Shown here piece after piece: positions 22,801 through 32,559 of a stretch of 64,000 nt of DNA. The stretch is from positions 23,989,772-24,053,771 of the forward strand of contig NW_026622874.1 of the NCBI RefSeq assembly GCF_023065955.2, read 5' to 3'. The notes beneath the pieces were generated by a model. It was not told the origin of the DNA and ran no database searches. It worked only from the letters and a program-made list of their open reading frames with translations. The number at the start of each line of letters is the position of its first letter. Within the stretch, counting starts at the first letter, position 1. The DNA comes from Ursus arctos (Eukaryota > Chordata > Mammalia > Carnivora > Ursidae). A program made the position numbers and the translations under genes.

Positions 22801-22871
22801 AGAAACTACGGAACACAGAATACAGAAAGCATTTCCCCAAAAACTCACAATCCAGACAAGCATTGGCATGA
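5612..22871 (+). CDS. RNASEL: RNASEL, 2-5A-dependent ribonuclease L (six coding exons)
   Basis: Spliced gene: 5612-7085, 16050-16135, 17564-17769, 19007-19139, 21918-22051, 22727-22871, total 2178 nt, 725 residues plus TGA. RNase L is the interferon-pathway effector that is activated by 2',5'-oligoadenylate made by OAS enzymes; it dimerises and cleaves single-stranded RNA in the cytosol. Seen: ankyrin repeats (about residues 25-325), with GKT motifs at 237-239 and 271-273; a kinase-like domain (about 360-585) with VAVK (Lys390), HQDLHPQN (481-488) and DFN (501-503) in place of DFG; and a KEN ribonuclease domain (about 590-715). Trp630, Asp659, Arg665 and His670 align with the human catalytic residues Trp632, Asp661, Arg667 and His672. 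Human RNase L has 741 residues. No frameshift or stop breaks the frame. The start chosen is the ATG at 5612 (A at -3, G at +4), whose peptide lines up with the human start. Confidence 0.97.
7444..7636 (-). mobile_element. CAN-SINE in RNASEL intron
   Basis: Duplication CCACTGTGAAATT at 7431-7443 and 7637-7649. Confidence 0.94.
7830..8040 (-). repeat. MIR fragment
   Basis: 'CTTCGTAGCTTTGCAGCCTC', 'CAAGTCACCTGG' and 'GTAGGTGCTCAACAAAG' follow reverse MIR. Confidence 0.7.
9235..9900 (+). repeat. Old mammalian repeat interrupted by a SINE
   Basis: Begins GTTAGTTTCCTATGGCTGCTG and ends with the AATCACATCTGCAAAGTCC type segment, a widespread old mammalian repeat. The SINE at 9597-9803 lies within it, with the imperfect duplication ATTTCAAGATTCTC / GTTTCAAGATCCTT. 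Confidence 0.7.
9597..9803 (-). mobile_element. CAN-SINE, diverged
   Basis: Reverse SINE with a (TC)n and T-tract tail and a CCATCCAGGCTCCC head. Confidence 0.88.
10520..12455 (+). repeat. Old mammalian repeat split by an L1
   Basis: Left part 10520-10650 (GATGGCGTTTGGAGATGGGA type) and right part 12229-12455 (GAGAAATAAGTTTCTGTTG type) belong to one old repeat. An L1 fragment lies between, with a degraded target duplication around ATTAGTGCC. Confidence 0.65.
10651..12228 (-). mobile_element. 5'-truncated L1 (3' UTR and ORF2 end), old
   Basis: L1 3' end in reverse. Broken ORF2 C-terminal remnants with the tryptophan-rich WWECK motif can be read at 11223-11420. No intact frame. Confidence 0.85.
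12500..13885 (-). mobile_element. 5'-truncated L1 (3' UTR and ORF2 end)
   Basis: Second L1 3' end in the same orientation. ORF2 C-terminal remnants lie at 13021-13293. It carries a 102-bp tandem duplication (12681-12883) and a (TA)n tract (12983-13015). Confidence 0.85.
12681..12883. repeat. 102-bp tandem duplication inside an L1 3' UTR
   Basis: Two copies begin with TGTATTTAAGAGTCTG at 12681 and 12783. They are identical except for the C-tract (12 C against 11 C). Confidence 0.95.
14779..14964 (+). mobile_element. CAN-SINE
   Basis: Imperfect duplication AAAGCTGCAGTTA / AAAGTTGCAATTA on the two sides. Confidence 0.93.
15225..15430 (-). mobile_element. CAN-SINE with perfect 19-bp duplication
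   Basis: TGCTTTCTTAGACTCTTTC at 15206-15224 and 15431-15449. It ends about 620 bp before coding exon 2 of RNASEL. Confidence 0.96.
16050..16135 (+). CDS. RNASEL: RNASEL coding exon 2 (kinase-like domain, DFG-equivalent loop)
   Basis: 86 nt between CTTTAG and GTAATT. It completes Asp492 and encodes residues 493-520, including LADFN (the degenerate DFG; human has DFD) and SIKWAG, which is shared with human. The phase joins exactly to both neighbours. Confidence 0.95.
16136..17563 (+). other. RNASEL: RNASEL intron after coding exon 2
   Basis: GT-AG intron of 1.43 kb. It contains a CAN-SINE (17103-17314) inserted in what may be an old L2 fragment (about 16800-17400). Minus-strand open frames at 16254-16788 have no recognisable features. 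Confidence 0.85.
17103..17314 (+). mobile_element. CAN-SINE
   Basis: Duplication ATTCCTCTTCCTC at 17090-17102 and 17315-17327. It ends about 250 bp before coding exon 3. Confidence 0.94.
17564..17769 (+). CDS. RNASEL: RNASEL coding exon 3 (kinase-like C-lobe)
   Basis: 206 nt between CCTGCAG and GTAAGT. It encodes residues 521-588 and two bases of codon 589. [16 protein letters not shown] and LLGHPFFW are close to the human C-lobe. HPFFW marks the passage into the KEN domain. Confidence 0.96.
17928..18112 (-). mobile_element. CAN-SINE with expanded ATTT tail
   Basis: Reverse SINE whose tail has grown into a (TTTA)n microsatellite (about 17936-17983). The head runs into the pyrimidine tract that follows. 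Confidence 0.85.
18113..18284. repeat. Compound (TTTC)n-(TTCC)n-(TTTTC)n microsatellite
   Basis: 172 bp of almost pure pyrimidine on the + strand in three successive motif blocks, inside an RNASEL intron. Confidence 0.97.
18720..18835 (-). repeat. MIR-like fragment
   Basis: 'GACTTAACCTCTCTGGATTC' and the sequence before it follow reverse MIR. Confidence 0.6.
19007..19139 (+). CDS. RNASEL: RNASEL coding exon 4 (start of KEN ribonuclease domain)
   Basis: 133 nt between CCTCAG and GTATGA. It completes Asn589 and encodes 590-633. [14 protein letters not shown] is almost the human sequence. Trp630 in FTWWTSK aligns with human Trp632, needed for ribonuclease activity. Asn589 replaces the Ser of the human junction. 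Confidence 0.95.
19760..19988 (-). mobile_element. CAN-SINE with (GA)n body
   Basis: Duplication GAACTTTCATT at 19749-19759 and 19989-19999; a (GA)n run at 19840-19866. Confidence 0.93.
20225..20450 (+). repeat. L2 3'-end fragment
   Basis: 'AGGCAGAGACTGTCCGTTGT' then 'CATTGCTGAATTCCCGGCAC' follow the L2 3' end. Confidence 0.65.
20466..20675 (+). mobile_element. CAN-SINE with (CAA)n tail
   Basis: Imperfect duplication AAACTTCAACTAA / AAACTTCAGCTGA; the tail extends as an AAC repeat. Confidence 0.93.
20880..21090. other. GC- and CpG-rich segment in an RNASEL intron
   Basis: Dense CpG in otherwise ordinary intron sequence. A minus-strand frame (20837-21106) is open but unlike any protein I recognise. 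Confidence 0.5.
21918..22051 (+). CDS. RNASEL: RNASEL coding exon 5 (catalytic core of KEN domain)
   Basis: 134 nt between GTTTTAG and GTGAGT, residues 634-677 and two bases of 678. [13 protein letters not shown] (658-670) carries Asp659, Arg665 and His670, which align with human Asp661, Arg667 and His672, the catalytic set. The core is therefore intact. Confidence 0.97.
22052..22726 (+). other. RNASEL: RNASEL intron after coding exon 5
   Basis: GT-AG intron of 675 bp. I recognise no repeat or gene in it. Confidence 0.85.
22727..22871 (+). CDS. RNASEL: RNASEL last coding exon (end of KEN domain)
   Basis: Acceptor TTTCAG. It completes Glu678 and encodes 679-725, then [16 protein letters not shown] and NTEYRKHFP match the human end of the KEN domain. 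After HFP only ten residues follow, against about 24 in human, so the disordered tail is shorter and different. Confidence 0.96.
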
Positions 22872-23174
22872 TGAAGGTCAGCCCTGAGTGGTGGCTGAGG
22901 CTTTTGAGTTTATTTAGCTGTGGGATCCTGGGCACGACACAACTCTCTGGGTCTCTTCACTAAACCAGTGCTTGTTAGGACGAGTTAGATAGCGGCCGTG
23001 TCAGGTCCTGGCACAGTCCTCGGTATTCCCCATGTTTGTAACCAAAAAAGTATATGCTCAAACTACCCTCCTTGTCCTTCTTACAGGTGAAGATTAGTGG
23101 CAGGAGCTGGGGGAGGGGGCATCCTGCTAAGATTCCTCTTATCAGTTGCCCCAAAAGAGTGAATGCCTAGACCT

Positions 23175-23470
23175 CTAATGCTTGAATATCTCATTTGGTT
23201 CTCCCAAAGCCCTTGCAAGCTACAGTTGGTTATCTCCATTTAATAACTGGCAGACCTGGGACCCCTGGCTGGCTCAGTCGGTAGAGCATGCGACTCTTGG
23301 TCTCAGGGTTGTGAGTTTGAGCCCCATGTTGGGTGTGGAGATTACTTAAAAATCATTTTAAAAAAAAGAAAAGAAAGAAAAAGAACTGGCGGACTTGAGA
23401 CTCAGAGAGTTTGAACTACTTGCCCAAGATCAGTTTTTACAGAGCATTATATAAATGTGTGTGGTGTTAT
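23175..23470 (+). repeat. MIR split by a SINE
   Basis: Left part with CTCCATTTAATAACTGGC and right part with ACTTGCCCAAGATCAG make one MIR, broken by the SINE at 23259-23383. Confidence 0.75.
23259..23383 (+). mobile_element. Short SINE with a well-kept tRNA-Lys head
   Basis: The head keeps the A-box (GGCTCAGTCGGT), a CTT at the anticodon position and a B-box-like stretch. It is followed directly by an A-rich tail, without the CT-rich body. Duplicated flanks are AACTGGC at 23245 and 23384. Confidence 0.88.
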
Positions 23471-23564
23471 TGTTATCCCTCACGTGGGTCCTTTTGAACT
23501 TAATTACTATCTCCCATTCCTTCTAGAACCACCTACACTGGTTTTCCATGACCTCATGGCAGTA

Positions 23565-23792
23565 GTTCTCAACTGGGGGCAGTTTTGCCCCTGAGGGGCC
23601 ATTTGGCAGTGTGCAGGGATGCTCTTGGTTTCAAATCTGGGAGATAAGGGGGTATTATTGGCATCTGGTAGATGGAGGTCAGGAATGATACCAAACATTC
23701 TACGATGCACCGGATAGCCCCCCAACATGGAATTATCCAGCCTAAAGTATCAGTGGTACCAAGTCTGAGAAACCCTGCCTTAAGGGATTGGG
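23565..23792 (-). mobile_element. MER20-like hAT-Charlie DNA transposon
   Basis: 'GTTCTCAACTGGGGGCAGTT', 'GCCCCTGAGGGGCCATTTGG' and 'GGAATTATCCAGCC' follow the MER20 type of non-autonomous element, with inverted-repeat ends. It lies in the probable 3' UTR. The family name is from memory. Confidence 0.6.
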
Positions 23793-24189
23793 ACGCCTTT
23801 GAACTGACTTGGGGCCCAGGACTGTGGATTATGTGGGCCACCTCACAGATGAGTGACTTGGATTCGTTTCCTTGCCTTTGAATTTGTAGTGACACAATTC
23901 CAGTGTCACCTCCCCAAGAAGTCCCCCAATACCTTTACTTTCCACACCCCAGTGCAAGTGCTCTGTCTGGCTCCCTAGCACCCATAGCCACATCAGAGCA
24001 CGCTCCTCTCCACCTTCTCTTGCTTCTTTCCTGCTGCAATGTAAGATCTCAAGGGCAAATGAGATATATATATATATATAAAATTTATTTGTACCATTAA
24101 TGACTAGCAAAAAGTTTGCCACATAAATATTCCTTGAAAAATGAATGAACCTTCTTCATACATGAATAATAATGCTATCTTACATTTTA

Positions 24190-24350
24190 GTGATGCTTTA
24201 TAATTTTTAATTACACTTGCATATTTTCTCTTTTAGTTTTTAAAACAATCCTGGGAGGTAGGTTCTACTGTTCTCATTTTGCAGATGAGGTTAGAGACGT
24301 GTTGATTTGCTCTAATACACAGCTAGGAAGTACCACTGTCTTGATCTGAA
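24190..24350 (+). repeat. MIR fragment
   Basis: 'CTCATTTTGCAGATGAGGTT' and the text around it match the MIR core and end. Confidence 0.7.
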
Positions 24351-24809
24351 CATATTTTCTGGCATTAAGTCTGATATATTTTCCACTTATCCTCGTGGTG
24401 GTCCTGGTGGAGCTTTGGAATGGGAGGATGGGAGGATCTGGGGAAAACAAAAAACGAAAAACACAGTATCTTAGGTTCTTTCTGAAGAGATGGTAGCCTG
24501 AGCCAGGTGTCATTAAATGACGGCAAGAAGTGTTGGAAGTTAAACTAAACAAAATTGACATTGATGTCTTCCGCTCTCACCTGTGATGGGATGGGTCACT
24601 CCCTCCTTGCTCAAAAAAAAAAAAAAAAAAAAGAAAGAAAGAAAAAAAAAAAAAGAAAAGAAAGTACTGGAAGAAAGAAACTTAAGACTATTCTATAAGG
24701 TTTTAGGAGTAGGAAGATTGCTTTAGGTTTTAAAATTAAGTTTTGATTTTCTGATTTGTAGTAAGTACCTGGATATGTCAATCAAAATGCTCATTTGTAA
24801 AACATATTC

Positions 24810-24815
24810 AATAAA
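24810..24815 (+). terminator. RNASEL: Candidate poly(A) signal AATAAA
   Basis: Canonical hexamer followed by a T-rich stretch about 20 nt downstream. It is the best canonical signal on this strand in the 2 kb after the stop. Confidence 0.45.
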
Positions 24816-24835
24816 ACTTGGAATCATCTTATTTT

Positions 24836-25285
24836 TTTTTGAATCATCTGATTAAGTCTGGTTTTCTCAAAGTGATATTTTCACTCTAAAGAGTAGTGAT
24901 AACTATAATAGAAAATGTTCACTGAGTAATGCCTGGGTAAGTTTTAAGAAAGGGCATCTTGCTCTTTAGTAATGGGAAAGGGAGCCTATTTTCAGCCCTC
25001 CAGTAATTCTGGAACAATAGGCAACTTGGGTGTCTTTGTAGAGAGGGAGGGAAGGAAGGAACTGAACATTTTCCCTTTGCTTTAATTCTCTGGGGGTTTC
25101 TGTGGATATTTCTCATACAGTCGCCATTATCACAAACCTTTAATTGAGTTTGTGGCTCATGTTAGGTACTGTGTTAGGTGAGGTGATTCTGTGCCTGGGC
25201 TTGTCAAGCAGAAGTGCCAGTTACATAGAGAAGAGGGGAGGTTGCCCACATGGAATGCACTGGACAAGCAACATAGGAGAGGAAA
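24836..25285. other. Intergenic sequence, nothing recognised
   Basis: Lies after the likely end of RNASEL. No gene, and no repeat that I can name. Confidence 0.5.
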
Positions 25286-25289
25286 TTAC

Positions 25290-25500
25290 GGTAAAGTAAC
25301 AATCACCACTTCTTGAGCACCTGCTGGTTTCCAGTGCCTAATGCTTTTATACATGTCGTCCAGCAACACCCAGGACGATGCTATGAGAGGCAGTCATTCC
25401 CATTTTACAAAAGAGGCAACTACTGTGCAGAAGGGATTGATAAGTTGCCCAAGTTCACATAAGTGGTAAGTGGAAGAGCCAGGATGCAAAACCCAGGTCT
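25290..25500 (+). repeat. MIR
   Basis: Well preserved: 'CCCATTTTACAAAAGAGGCA', 'TTGCCCAAGTTCACATAAG' and 'AGAGCCAGGATGCAAAACCC'. Confidence 0.85.
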
Positions 25501-25599
25501 GCAGGTCCCCAGGGTGTGGTCTTGCTGGAGTGCCAGAGATGGTGAGTGTGGGCGGGTTGGATGACCATTGTGAGTAGGGGTTATTGGGGCTTTCATCTG

Positions 25600-26610
25600 T
25601 TCCTCCCAGTGAAGCCTAGGCGGTGCAGGTTACCCATGACCTTCATAGCGCCAAATCCAAAGGCGCTTCTCTGTTTCCGTCAGTCTACCAGTTGCCTCCT
25701 CTTCTGCTTTGTCACCTGCCCTTAGCACCACACTCACCTGCTTTTTCTCCCCATTGATGGCTCCTCCACAGGGTCCTTTGCCAGCTCCTTCTCTGTTCAT
25801 CCTGTAAACATTGAGTGTCCCTGACTTAATCCTTGAACAACTCACTTTTTTCCCTTTCTCCTTAGATGACCTCTTCAAATACGATGACTGATACCATCAT
25901 AAATTGGCAGCTGATACCCACGTTTGGAAATTCAGGTTCTGCCTAGGGGTGTTACTACCATCATCTACCTACTTGCCCCCAAATTATTAGTCTTGTTTCT
26001 TTTTCTCCACCCCCAGCATCCAATCTATTAAGTCCAGTTGGTTCTCTCTCCAAAACAAATCCCAAATCTGCTCACAACCTTTCGTGTCCACTGCCTGGGT
26101 CGGACCACCGTGACTTTTCATTTGGACTGAAGCATGAGCCTCGTAACTGATTATTGGGCTTCCATACTTGTCCCCTAACAATCCTTCCTCTACAAAACGA
26201 CCTTGGGCGGAAAAAAAAAAGGAAATCAGATCAGATCACTCCCCTGTTTAAAATCCTCCAGTGACTTTTCATTGGGGTTAGGATAAAACCCAAACTGTTG
26301 CCATCGCATACTGGGCCCTAAACTCTGTGCTCTTTCCTTCCACTCTGCTATCTTACAGGCTCACCTCCTCCCACCCTGGCTTTATCTCTGCTCCTCAAGA
26401 ATGCAGGCACCATTGCCTCCTCAAAGGCCATGGCTTTTGTGGTCCCCTCTGCCTGGAGTTTTATCCCGCTGATCGTGGCGTGGTCATTCCTTTTCATCTG
26501 CTAGCCTCAGCTGCTGTCCTTCGATGCGCCTTGTCCAAAGTTGTTCACAACTGTCGTTATTTTGGAGGACATTGTAGCACTAATCACTATCTGAAATCAT
26601 CAAGCGTATT
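25600..26610 (+). repeat. L2 fragment
   Basis: 'AAATCCTCCAGTGACTTTTC', 'GGATAAAACCCAAACTGTTG' and 'GGTCCCCTCTGCCTGGAG' follow the 3' region of L2. Confidence 0.8.
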
Positions 26611-26679
26611 TGTTCACATTTAAAAAACAACTACTTCCACATCGTGAAGAAAACCAGGCAAATCTTATCAGGGAACACC

Positions 26680-29600
26680 TGGCATCTGCCTGATTCCATG
26701 GTTTAACCTACACAACTGTGCGTATTTCCCCTGGAAGGTAGAGCTGGAGGTGTCTGGGCTTCCTCCCCAAGGTGGGCAGGGTCGGGTTGATGGGGCACCT
26801 GATGAAGAGACACCAGGGAGCCCCGGCTGCTGGAGAAGCCCGGGGCCCATCTGGTAGGCAGTCCACAATGCAGGGGTCGGGTAGTGGTTCACCGCTTCAA
26901 TGTTGGCACCTTGGAAAGATTTTCGTGGGCAGGGCTCTCTCTACCCCGAGGCCAATCAAGCGCTTCGGGTCAGTCCGGAGCTTCACAGGCCTGGAGTGCC
27001 CCCTGCAGGCCAGAACTGGCTGACAGTCCTTAGACTGCATAGGCATGAGGCCTGCGGAGAGAAATAACCCGGCACGTGGATCGGGGCACAGTCGGAGAGG
27101 CGCGGTCACAGGAGCGGCCTATTAGGAGTACGAGGCATCTGCCTAATTCCAATAAGCTACTCAAACGTGCATTTCCCTGAAGGCAGAGCGGGAGGAGGCT
27201 TGACTGCCCTACCAGGACTCGATCTGGCGGGCTGGCCGGGGTAGCCTCCGATAAGAGACACCTGGGAGCACTGATGGCAGCTGAAGCTGGGACCCTATCA
27301 GGTAGCCAGTCCACACGGGGCCTGATTGTTGCCCATGCCAGCGGCCACGTCAGAGCAGTTTGGCGGGGCGAGGGCGGGGGTGGGCTTCCTCCCCCGTAAG
27401 GCAGTGCAGGTGTTCGGGGATGAGCCGTGCTTCCAAAGGCCCGAGGGCCGCCGATGGGGTGTGTACGGCTCATGGTGGCAGGCGCCGTCAGGCTTGCCAG
27501 GGACCTGGAACAGGGCAAGCGTCAGAAGACGCTCGGTCGCAGCAGAGCCGTTGGAGGTCCAACACGTGGGCCTGATCTCAAGGCCTATCTAACAATGTGG
27601 AAGGTTCACGCTGATGGCAAAGTGCGAGGTTTTTCAACCGCCTTGTGAGGGCGGGGCCGGGCGGGCAAGAAAGAGCATCCTCCTTGGGGAGACACCTGGG
27701 AGTCCTGGTTACCAGAGAAGCCCTGGACCCCATCGGAGAGCAAGTTCACATGGGGTCTGTCGCCCATCCGCCGCTGCCGCCTCAGAGCAATTTTCACCAT
27801 GTTGGGGCCCTCGATGCCCGAGGCTGTGCAGGTGGTTACGGCCTGGCTGGCGTTCCGGGTCGGCCTGAGGCTGGCTAAGGGGTGCTTATTGCGCATGTGT
27901 GGGCGGGGCGGGGCAGGGTAGCCAAGTTGCTGAAGACCGCAAGCTTCTGGAGGGACCGGGTCACTGGAGCGGGCGCTTGGGGTTCCAAAGCAACTGCCTA
28001 AGTGAGTCTATTCCCGCGAAAGGCCAAGCCAGCATCATCCGGATTGCCTTGCCCGGGCTGGATCCCATGGGCTGGCTGCCTGTCCTAAATACAAGACGCT
28101 GGGGAGCCCTGACTGCTGCAGAAGCCTGGGACCGCAGCACACAGTAAGTCCATGTGGGCACACATTTTAGCTGTGACCTCAGAGCGATGGGTGTGGGCTC
28201 CCCCCATCCCTGAGGATCTGCAGGTGGATGGGGATGGGCCCTAGCTGCACAGGCCTGGGGGGCCTCGGCTTCCTGAGGATGGCTGGTGGGGTACAAAATA
28301 CACAGGTGTGAGATGCGTTACTCGGGCAACCTGGAGACCTGGCACAGGGCAAGTGTTGGGAGAGGCTGGATGAGAAGGGCAGGTGATTGGAAGTACCAGG
28401 CATCTGCCTGATTCCAAGCCTCCACCTGCACGAATGGGCATGTTCCCGCCGAGGACAGAGCCAGAGGGTCTGGACCGCTTTGCCGTTGGGGGCTGGGAAG
28501 GCTATCTGGTGCAGCCTTCGGTAAGAGACACCTGGGAGACTTGATTGCAGGAGAAGCCCGGGACTCCATCAGGCCTCCAGTCCCAGCAGCGACTGCCTCT
28601 TGCCAGTTTCAGCCTGCCGCCTCAGAAAGATTTGGGGCAGTGGGCTTCCTCCACCCTGAGGCCATTCAGCTGGTCGGGTTCTGGGCAGCGAGTCTGGCCG
28701 ACAGTGCGCAGACCGAGCAGGTTAGGGCACCCGGGCACCTGGGGTAGGGCAATGTTGGGTGAGGCTGGGTCACCGTAGGGAGGCATTGGGGGTCCAAGAC
28801 ATTGGTCTGATGCCTACCTAAGGCCTACTTACCCAGTGTTTCCTATTGCACCTTAAGGCAGAGCTAGAGGTTTTCCAGCTGCCTTGACAGGGAGCGGCCA
28901 GGCAGGCAGGGAAAGGGTAGCCTCCGTTCAGAGACACTTGGGAGTCCTGGTTCCTAGAGAAGCCCAGGACCCCATTGGCTACGAATCCACAAGGAGACTA
29001 ACTATCAGCCCTTTGCAGCTCTTGGCTCAGTCTGATTTTCAGAAGCCTCCATGCCAGAGGCTGTGCAGGTGGCTGGGACCCGGCCAGAGTTTCACAGGCT
29101 GGGCTGCACGCTGTGCATGTGAGGGCCTCCCAGGTCTGGGTACTTAAAAGGCATCTGCCTAATTCCAAACTGTTGCCTACACAAATGGACATATTCATGC
29201 TGGAGGCAGAGCTGAGGACTCTGGACCGTCTCGCCCAGGGTGTGCTCCGGGAAGGGCCACCTGCGGCCTTCACTGCGGCGAGAGCCCAGCCCACCAGCAG
29301 AGAGCCGGTCAGTCCAGGTGTGGACTGTTAACAGCAGCCGCCAGTTTAAAGCTGATGCTTCAGGATGCTTTCTGGGTGTGAGCTCTCTTTACCCTGGAGG
29401 CTATTCTAGGGATTGCCATTGGCCTGAGCGCCACAGGCCAGGAGGACCCCGGCCCAACAAGCCTGGGGGACAGGGTGCATACTATTCGTGCCAGGGGTAT
29501 ACATGTCAGCACAGCCAGGGACGTGCACCTGGGCAATATTGGGGGATTCAGGTCTCATGCATGGGCTCTTGGGGGGTCCGTGGCATCCACCTAATTTTAA

Positions 29601-30108
29601 GCCCTAATGTACACAAATCCACATATTTTCCCTGAAGGTAAAGCTGGAATCATCTGGACAGCCTTGCCAGAAGGGGGTGGCCTGTCCAGGGCATATCCTT
29701 CATTGAAACACCTGGGAGTCTTGATTATGGGTAAGCCTGGGACCCCATCAGGCAGCCAGTCCAGACGGGGCCTGGCTCTTTCTAGTTTAAAGCTAATGCC
29801 TCAGAGATTTTCAGGGAGTGGTCACCCTCCACCCTGGAAGGTATGCTGGTGGTTGAGGACCATCCAGAGACGCCCAGGCCTGCAGTCCCTTGGCCGCCCA
29901 AGGTTGGTTGATGGAGTGCCCTCTGTGCATACTTGTATCGAGCGTTTAGGGGAGCCGGGGACTTGTTACAGGGAAAGTGTCAGGAGAAGGCTGATGGCAA
30001 GAGTGACTGTTGGGGGTGTAAACATCTGTGTATTTGAAGCTCTAACCTACACAAATGCTCATAGACCCACGGAAGGCAAGGCTGCAGGAAACTGCACTGC
30101 CTTGCCAG
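26680..30108. repeat. R430 tandem array, piece 1 (about eight units)
   Basis: GC-rich units of about 390-450 bp. The block 'GGCATCTGCCTAATTCC' or a variant recurs near 26690, 27134, 27571, 27990, 28407, 28800, 29150, 29583 and 30024. The block 'CACCTGGGAG' recurs near 26811, 27259, 27693, 28094, 28529, 28935 and 29709. Two unit subtypes can be told apart. The last unit is cut at 30108 by ERV-A. I know no named family that fits. Open frames on both strands are broken from unit to unit, so I see no coding function. Confidence 0.9.
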
Positions 30109-30514
30109 TGTCCATTTTTTTTTTTGGTAAATTCGAAGCTCTAGTTGTCCTTATCAAATGATTTATGAATTGGGCAGCATCCCATTGAGCAAGCAGAGGG
30201 GAGCTCCACTGAGCTAAACAAGAGGAAGGATTTTGAAGGCAGAGAGAAGGCATTAAAACAAGGGATTTATTAGCAAGGAATGCATTGTTGAAGCAAGGTT
30301 GCCTTCCTAAAGGGAGTGGAAGGGGTTTATTAGTAAATTTCCTGGTATTGACCAGGAAATTCCATGTTGACTGGTTAAAGGTTACATTTTCTGGGGTGGG
30401 GGTGGGTGTTGAAACTGCAATTAGGTTACATACTAGGTCTTGGTTTCTTGGTTTACTGACTTGATGCCTTAACCTAAGTGACGCCATTTTGAGCCTTTGG
30501 TTTTCTTTTTAATA
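30109..30514 (-). repeat. ERV-A 3' LTR
   Basis: About 406 bp. It matches the 39073-40417 LTR segment by segment (GAGCTCCACTGAGCTAAACA, ATTCCATGTTGAC, CTTGATGCCTTAACCTAAGT). The outer edge is TGTCC at 30109. The inner edge has TA where the other LTR has CA. Confidence 0.85.
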
Positions 30515-31479
30515 ATCCCCCCCTTTTGATCAGCCCCAGCTTCACTGAAAGATGTGATCAAAATTTCAGGCATTAGCACCACTCTCGGTCGCGGCTCTGT
30601 AGTTCTTGATGCTTCCGTTGTTCCTTTGTGTGGTATGCATAGGTCATGACTTTTTTGCTTACACTCTGTGATATTTACACGTTATGACTTGAGGTTTACT
30701 TTCTTTAATCTGGCCACCCTCTCCGTGCCTTTTTTGACATTTCAGGTTTAGGGTGATCATTTGCTTGGTGGGTAGGGGCTATACACATGCATTTCAAGCT
30801 TTTGAGGGGTCCTGATGATTACTATAACCATGATAATGCCCAATGTTTGGAGTCCATTTTGGAGCCATGGTACTCAAGACCCAAACCAATTAAAATTAAA
30901 CAAGTCAAAATAACCCCCTGCCCCCGGGGGGGAAGGAGTCACCTCTTGAAGCCAAGTGGCTTGTTTTGTGATCTGACGTCATTGAGTTTTAACCTCTCCA
31001 GAAGTGTTCCGGCAGGCAGGTCTAGCCGGTGCTGCTGGCCACGCACAGACACCTGCTTGCTCGTTAAAAGATAATCAAGAGCTATCCTGTTATCAAGAAC
31101 AACTTTGGCCAATCTAAAGATCTTTGTTGAGCAGCTTTATTTGCAGTTTCTGCAATAATTTTAAGAAGTAAGAAGGTTTTTATTATAGCCTCATTTATAT
31201 TTATCCCTAACCAGGGAGGTAGGAACCTGTCCAAAGGAATGAATCCTGTGAGGGCCTCCCACTAGGTCTTTTTAACTCAACAATGTAAATTCAGGGGAGT
31301 TAAATACCTTACTTTGCTTTTCCCCTAGCTTGAAATAAAAGGTTTTATTTAACTCCAGAGGTTACCCCCCTAGCATGGGCCTGGGAGATAAAGAGGATGG
31401 TGTTATCTTTCCAGGCCAATGCCAGAGTAAAGGAAACAAACAAAGCAAAAAAAAAAAAAAAAAAAAGGAGGAGGGGTTT

Positions 31480-32000
31480 TATCTTCTTGGGTAGAAACTG
31501 TCTACTTCAATGTCAGCTACTCCTCTTCCTCCTTGATTTGGTTTGGAGGTCTCCTGTGTCTGTACAGGACCAGGTGCAGATGGAGCCTTTCTTAGGCACG
31601 TGATGTGTACCCAAGGCTTAATAACTTCTAATTTTGCAGCAGTTTCGGTGGTCAGGAGCACTGGGTAAAGTTCCTTCCCATGGGGCTCAAGAGCTATTTT
31701 TCTCTGTTGAAGTTTATAAAATATCTAATCACCAGGCTCTAAACTGTGGCCAACAGGATCCATTGAATTGGAATCTGGCAAGGTTTCTTTAACCTGTGGA
31801 TGATAGGCGTGAACATAAGACATGAGAGACTTAAGTAGCTGGTCATATTAGCACGGGACAATTCTAAGAAGTTTGTAAGGTTTTGTTAAGGCTTGTATGA
31901 TTTGCCCAGTGAAGTGGGTGCCTCAGTTACTGGAGATTAGAGGTGCATATATACCCTGAGTGGGAAACATTTTTTAACAGTCCGTCCCCCCCCCCCGCCC
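31480..32000 (-). pseudogene. ERV-A integrase remnant
   Basis: On the minus strand the core keeps the short motif THFTGQIIQ, a downstream AYHPQ, and at 31480-31661 a C-terminal segment with LLTTETAAKLE and WVHITCL. This is the order expected of a gammaretrovirus-like integrase. In-frame stops occur, including one just before the GTHF motif, so it is not functional. Confidence 0.8.
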
Positions 32001-32559
32001 CGAGGGCATCAGCCTTGTGGCAGGGAAAGGCTTCAACCCATCTGGCAAAACATACCAACAATAGAACAATAACAAAAATATATTAGTAACTCGTACTAAG
32101 TGGCAGTTGACTGAAGTCTAGCTGTAGATGTTTAAATGTTCCAGAGGGAGGAGGTCTGATGCCTCCTGGAGACAAAACTAGTTTTTCAGGATTATGGACC
32201 TGACCAGTCAGACATTGTTTGTAGAATGTTTTTGCAATCTTATAGAAGTTTCCCCACTAATGTGTATTTATAGTTTGAGTCATCTTAAGTGCACTGAAAT
32301 GGGTGAAGGAATGTGAACACCAAACAATGGGGTTTGTTAGGGAGCTGAGAAGAACCAGGTGACTGTTGATTTTCCGTGGCCAATAGCCTTGGTTTTTCCT
32401 TATGCAGCTTAATTTCTCTGATTCAGGGGCACACTGTTGCCATATTATAAGGACATTAGGCTGGCAAAAGTCTGGCAGTGGGGGCCATTTTTTTTTTCCT
32501 AGAAGCTGGATGGATTTTACATGTGCCACAATCTTTATAGATTCTGTTCTTTCTGTCTT

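Larger units (their letters stand above)
22872..24835 (+). other. RNASEL: Probable RNASEL 3' UTR
   Basis: From the stop codon to about 20 nt past AATAAA at 24810-24815. The size is similar to the long human 3' UTR. It contains a MIR split by a SINE (23175-23470), a MER20-like element (23565-23792), a further MIR (about 24190-24350) and an A-rich tract (24610-24655). The end point is inferred from the signal alone. Confidence 0.5.

Noticed and set aside
23261..23335. tRNA-Lys (CTT) gene
   Set aside because: The head is tRNA-like, but it is followed by an A-rich tail and flanked by a target duplication, so it is a SINE. The acceptor stem is not kept.
27030..27518. Proteins encoded by R430 units
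   Set aside because: Frames differ from unit to unit and are broken by stops and length changes; no constant reading frame across the array.
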